From Membranipora membranacea (taxonomy: Eukaryota > Bryozoa > Gymnolaemata > Cheilostomatida > Membraniporidae), in contig OU612066.1 in NCBI GenBank assembly GCA_914767715.1, positions 2,359,001-2,423,000 on the forward strand: DNA of 64,000 bases. Direction: 5' to 3'. The position numbers were made by a program, and so were the translations under genes. This document shows positions 60,826 through 64,000 of this stretch, one piece after another (within the stretch, counting starts at the first letter, position 1; each line of letters opens with the position of its first letter). The notes beneath the pieces are model-generated. The model saw nothing but the letters and a program-made list of their open reading frames with translations. It ran no database searches and was not told where the DNA came from.

Positions 60826-60983
60826 TTCTATTGGCTGACTGAAATGGGTCGGCCGTGTCTATCGGACCAGTGTGAATGCCCTGGAAAAGTCGGCCGCATT
60901 ACTATTCGGACCAATCCGAGCCGGCTGTGAATGAAATCGGCTCGGCTGTCATTTATGTCTGGTTGTGTGAACGAGCCTTAAAT
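60826..60983. other. Likely Harbinger terminal region (one end)
   Basis: A GC-rich patch upstream of the transposase ends, read on the minus strand, with TAAGGCTCGTTCACACAACC. A GGCTCGTTCACAC start beside TTA fits Harbinger termini and their three-base TWA target. The patch also has repeated CGGCCGA and GAGCCGG.. words. I found no matching end on the left (near 55710-56130), where copy B of the TIR transposon abuts. From 60984 to 62220 I see no gene. Confidence 0.4.
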
Positions 60984-62214
60984 TGAGATAAATTCATGTA
61001 TATCCCTGCCACATTGTTTGACAAAATCAGTCAGCAGACTAAAGCAGTTTTCTTTTGCAACTGAAAGGTAAAATGGATAACATCTGTAAGTTCCTCATTC
61101 CCTCTGTGTTAGGTTAGTGGCAATGGTGTTAAAATGTCGTCAAGCCTGAACAGAATAAGTTATTGATTTAAGATAAGGCTACATACGTAAATACTGAGTA
61201 AAATGTGGCAATGTTATTTGTAGAATTACTTGGTAATTCACTTGTAAAACATCCTGTCAAGCGTCGTATGTGCATATCACACATGCCGAGAAAGAAAGTG
61301 TGAGCTCGCCTATTGGTCAGTGGAAAATAGCTGTGATAATCTTTCATCTAGGAGTGTATTAAACAATATATATATGTGCTCGTATTCATGCACTAGTTAT
61401 CGATACACACACCACGAATACATTGATCATGGGTTTTACCTATCAAAAAGATGAGTGGGCTTGACATGAGGTCGTGATCCGTGGGTAGAGAAGGGGAAGG
61501 CTTCGATTTACCACAAGTTTTAAAATGTGTTATACACAATTGTTGCTGATTATATAGTAAACATAAATATAACAGAAATATTGTACCGGAAATATTATAG
61601 TGAAATTATATTTTGTCTGTGAAGATGATAAAAATATACACAAAGAAAGCTTTGTGAAAATTTTTGTAAATTTAGCGATCAGTTATGGTGCAAGTTACTG
61701 CAAAGTTTGGGATATTTTAGGATTTACATGTGTGTCTGTACACTCCAACCTCTGAGACTGACTAAGCCCAGCGGTCACCGGGAGAATTTTAAACAACAAT
61801 AAGTGCAGGGGTCTTCACAAAATAACCTTCTGACTCATCAGTGATGGGAAACTGTTAGAATCATAGTGACGACAATTTGCCATTTACCGATTGACTCATA
61901 TCGAAAGAAAAATTGTCTAAGAGGAAAAATATGGCTCAATTCAAATTCAAAGATGTTCTGTGAATTTCAAATTAAATTTGTCAGTATCATACATCTAATT
62001 TATTTGTTATTTCAAATCAGGTCAATCAGGACAGGAGCATAGTATCAATTTTGATTATTCATCCCCAAATTGTAAGAACTGCTAATTGTGATGGCAATGA
62101 ATAGTCTGTTTATTCTTCTGATAATAAATGATGATCTCTAACCAAGAAATCTAAACCTGTTCAAGATGGTTGACAATAATAATTCGTATCAAGTTGGGCT
62201 GCTGTAATAAGCCA

Positions 62215-62281
62215 CAATAGGGAGTAGACAACTCCAAAGTAGTAATGTATAAGTTAGGGAGTAAACAACTCCAAAGTAGTA
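62215..62281. repeat. Tandem duplication of GGGAGTA.ACAACTCCAAAGTAGTA
   Basis: Two adjacent copies about 45 bases apart. They may belong to the end of the LTR of the second Ty3/gypsy element. Confidence 0.7.
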
Positions 62282-62469
62282 GTCACTACATCCGCTTTTA
62301 TGTCAATTACTTTGACGTTGAGCGCCAGGTTCATGGTGGCGGCAACTAAGAATGTTTTGTGTCTCTGTATGTAATTATACTTGTTGTATACTGGAGATAT
62401 CTGTGTAACATGATTTCTCATGGTGACTGACTCCACAGTTTCTCATGCTTCTTTTGAAACATCCAGTCA

Positions 62470-64000
62470 CTAGGTGTGGTACTCGGTCACGAAACCATCA
62501 TATTTAGCTGGCCGATTCTTAGCTCGTACAGATTTACGAGGAGTAGGCACATTTGGTTGTGATGAGCTGGGCATATTGGCTGCCTGAGGTATATCTTCGA
62601 TCTCGACAAGTGCCGGTGGTACTGTAGGCGGCGTCACTTGAACTGGTCTATCTGTTACCGTCTCAGTATCGTTCTCTGACCTTGGTATTATCGGTATCAT
62701 CTGTGATGGGCGGGTGGCTACTAAGGCTCCCTGCGTTTCAGAATCCACGTCCGCATCTACAACAGGTTTCTCAGAGCAGTAATACGGTCTAACATGGCTT
62801 ATGTTACGCTTATACAGCCGGCCTGCCCTGGATTTTACAGTGATCTGAGAGCCTTTTATGTCCATTACCACAAATGGATCTGGGTGGAACAGTGTCTGAC
62901 ATTTAGATGGACTATCTCTCTTAACCAAAACAAAACTGCCTATCTCTAGCTGGTGATTATTGCCACTACCAGTTTCCAACTTCTCGTTACGGGTGGCTAT
63001 CATCTTATGTTTCATCTCACTATCTCTATCTCTAGCTTCAACGTCATCAAAACTATTAGGCAGACTTGGCAAGTTAGTCCTAAGCACACGCCCAAATAAC
63101 ATCTCTGCTGGGCTTTTGCCAGTAATGGAATGTGGTGTATTACGATATGTAAACAGCCATGTCATGAGGGCACTCTCATAGTCTACCCTATTGTTGTGTG
63201 CAATCTGAATACGCTTCATTATGGATCTGTTTTGTCTCTCCACTTGACCATTGGCCTCAGGCCACCTAGGGGTTGTCAGACACTGTTCGATACCATACCC
63301 GGAGCAAAACTCACCATACTCATGAGAGATAAACTGTGGCCCGTTGTCACTCTTCATGCTGAGTGGATACCCATGCGTAAAAAATACTGATTTCAGCCAA
63401 GAAATAACATCACTAGCTTTTGTGACTGTCATGAACTTTACTTCGTTCCACCTACTATAATAGTCTGTTAAGACTAGAACTGACTTACCGTTAGACAGGG
63501 GACCCAAAAAATCTAAGGCAAGATCTTCCCATGGTCCATTGGGAAGTTCTGTCACCCTTACTGGCTGCCTATCTAGTGGCTTACTGGTCAACTGACAATC
63601 GTGACAGTGTTTAACATACTTGTCTACATCAGAGTCGATTCCGGGCCACCAGACTCTTGTTCGTAGATATCTCTTGGTGCCTCCCATCCCACTATGACCC
63701 TCGTGAGCTATCTCAAGCATCTTCTGTCTGAGCTCTTGAGGTACTACTATCCTACCTCCCCTCAAAACTAACTCCCCTATGACACATAACTCATTTTTAA
63801 TGGCCCTATATACAGCTGGTATATCAACATTGTCGAATGAATACGCTCTTATAGCTTGTTTTAAGGCCTTAATCTCCTCATCCATATAAGAGACTTCCTC
63901 AATATAGCGGGGTGTGATTGCCGATGGCACATTGTCCTCCACAACACTACGTACATAGAGCTCAACATTTTCCCTTTCTACCAGGTGTTCAGTCGCCTTT
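62470..64000 (-). CDS. Second Ty3/gypsy pol fragment: integrase (continues beyond window)
   Basis: A long open frame on the minus strand, entering from the right edge and stopping at 62470. Domains in order: integrase zinc finger (AHEGHSGMGGTKR ... CHDCQL), catalytic core with acidic residues in LALDFLGP, KSDNGPQF and NGQVERQN, then FTYRNTPHSITGKSPAEMLFGR and a chromodomain-less basic tail (VRAKNRPAKYDGF). It differs clearly from the Ty3/gypsy pol at 5894-7830, so this is another family. The 3' LTR probably begins TGTGGAGTCAG just beyond the stop (about 62437 downward); its other end is not defined. Confidence 0.93.
   Translation of the reverse strand, partial: KATEHLVERENVELYVRSVVEDNVPSAITPRYIEEVSYMDEEIKALKQAIRAYSFDNVDIPAVYRAIKNELCVIGELVLRGGRIVVPQELRQKMLEIAHEGHSGMGGTKRYLRTRVWWPGIDSDVDKYVKHCHDCQLTSKPLDRQPVRVTELPNGPWEDLALDFLGPLSNGKSVLVLTDYYSRWNEVKFMTVTKASDVISWLKSVFFTHGYPLSMKSDNGPQFISHEYGEFCSGYGIEQCLTTPRWPEANGQVERQNRSIMKRIQIAHNNRVDYESALMTWLFTYRNTPHSITGKSPAEMLFGRVLRTNLPSLPNSFDDVEARDRDSEMKHKMIATRNEKLETGSGNNHQLEIGSFVLVKRDSPSKCQTLFHPDPFVVMDIKGSQITVKSRAGRLYKRNISHVRPYYCSEKPVVDADVDSETQGALVATRPSQMIPIIPRSENDTETVTDRPVQVTPPTVPPALVEIEDIPQAANMPSSSQPNVPTPRKSVRAKNRPAKYDGFVTEYHT

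Overview
This is a window of nuclear DNA from an invertebrate metazoan. It has short introns with GT-AG borders, AT-rich intergenic DNA, animal-type 5S rRNA genes, CR1/L2-like and RTE-like LINEs, Ty3/gypsy and PIF/Harbinger elements, and two clear host genes of metazoan type. The phylum cannot be fixed from the sequence alone; a marine non-bilaterian or simple bilaterian would fit, but that is a guess. Most of the window is mobile DNA in various states of decay.

Layout. 0-1.5 kb: two LINE reverse-transcriptase tails facing each other across an (AAAT)n tract. 2.4-4.15 kb: a complete three-exon CYB561D2-like gene (minus strand). 4.6-5.0 kb: small palindromes. 5.58-9.30 kb: a Ty3/gypsy element (minus strand) with 5-bp target duplications, an internal deletion, and a 1.27-kb DNA transposon inside its 5' LTR. 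10.6-20.9 kb: a complete 19-exon PDIA5-like protein disulfide isomerase gene (plus strand, 766 codons) with signal peptide, five CGHC thioredoxin modules and a C-terminal KDEL; intron 14 holds a hAT-like MITE. 23.9-26.2 kb: a collinear but decayed 18S-5.8S-28S rDNA fragment (minus strand), which explains the local GC-rich island. 26.2-31.0 kb: no gene recognised. 31.03-39.37 kb: copy A of a TIR transposon family whose inner arms are inverted minisatellites, holding a LINE that itself contains a MITE. 40.05-42.04 kb: an RTE-like LINE 5' part followed by a CR1/L2-like 3' tail. 43.8-46.2 kb: a weak hypothetical gene. 47.5-49.6 kb: a tandem 5S rDNA array (616-bp unit, three 5S copies plus a truncated unit). 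51.75-55.71 kb: copy B of the same TIR family, carrying an intact-looking five-exon gene of unknown function. 56.1-60.7 kb: a five-exon PIF/Harbinger transposase gene (minus strand) with a LINE in intron 1 and a frameshift in the last exon. 62.4-64.0 kb: the 3' end of a second Ty3/gypsy element, running off the window.

How things fit together. The two host genes are unrelated in pathway (ER disulfide exchange; transmembrane electron transfer), and no functional cluster is implied. The most unusual material is the TIR family (copies A and B; ends GGCCAGAAGCAGC, flanked by TA). Its two copies share terminal repeats and a tandem subterminal unit but have completely different interiors: inverted minisatellite arms in A, and in B a spliced gene with a putative zinc-binding site. 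The expanded five-module PDIA5-like protein is the most interesting host feature.
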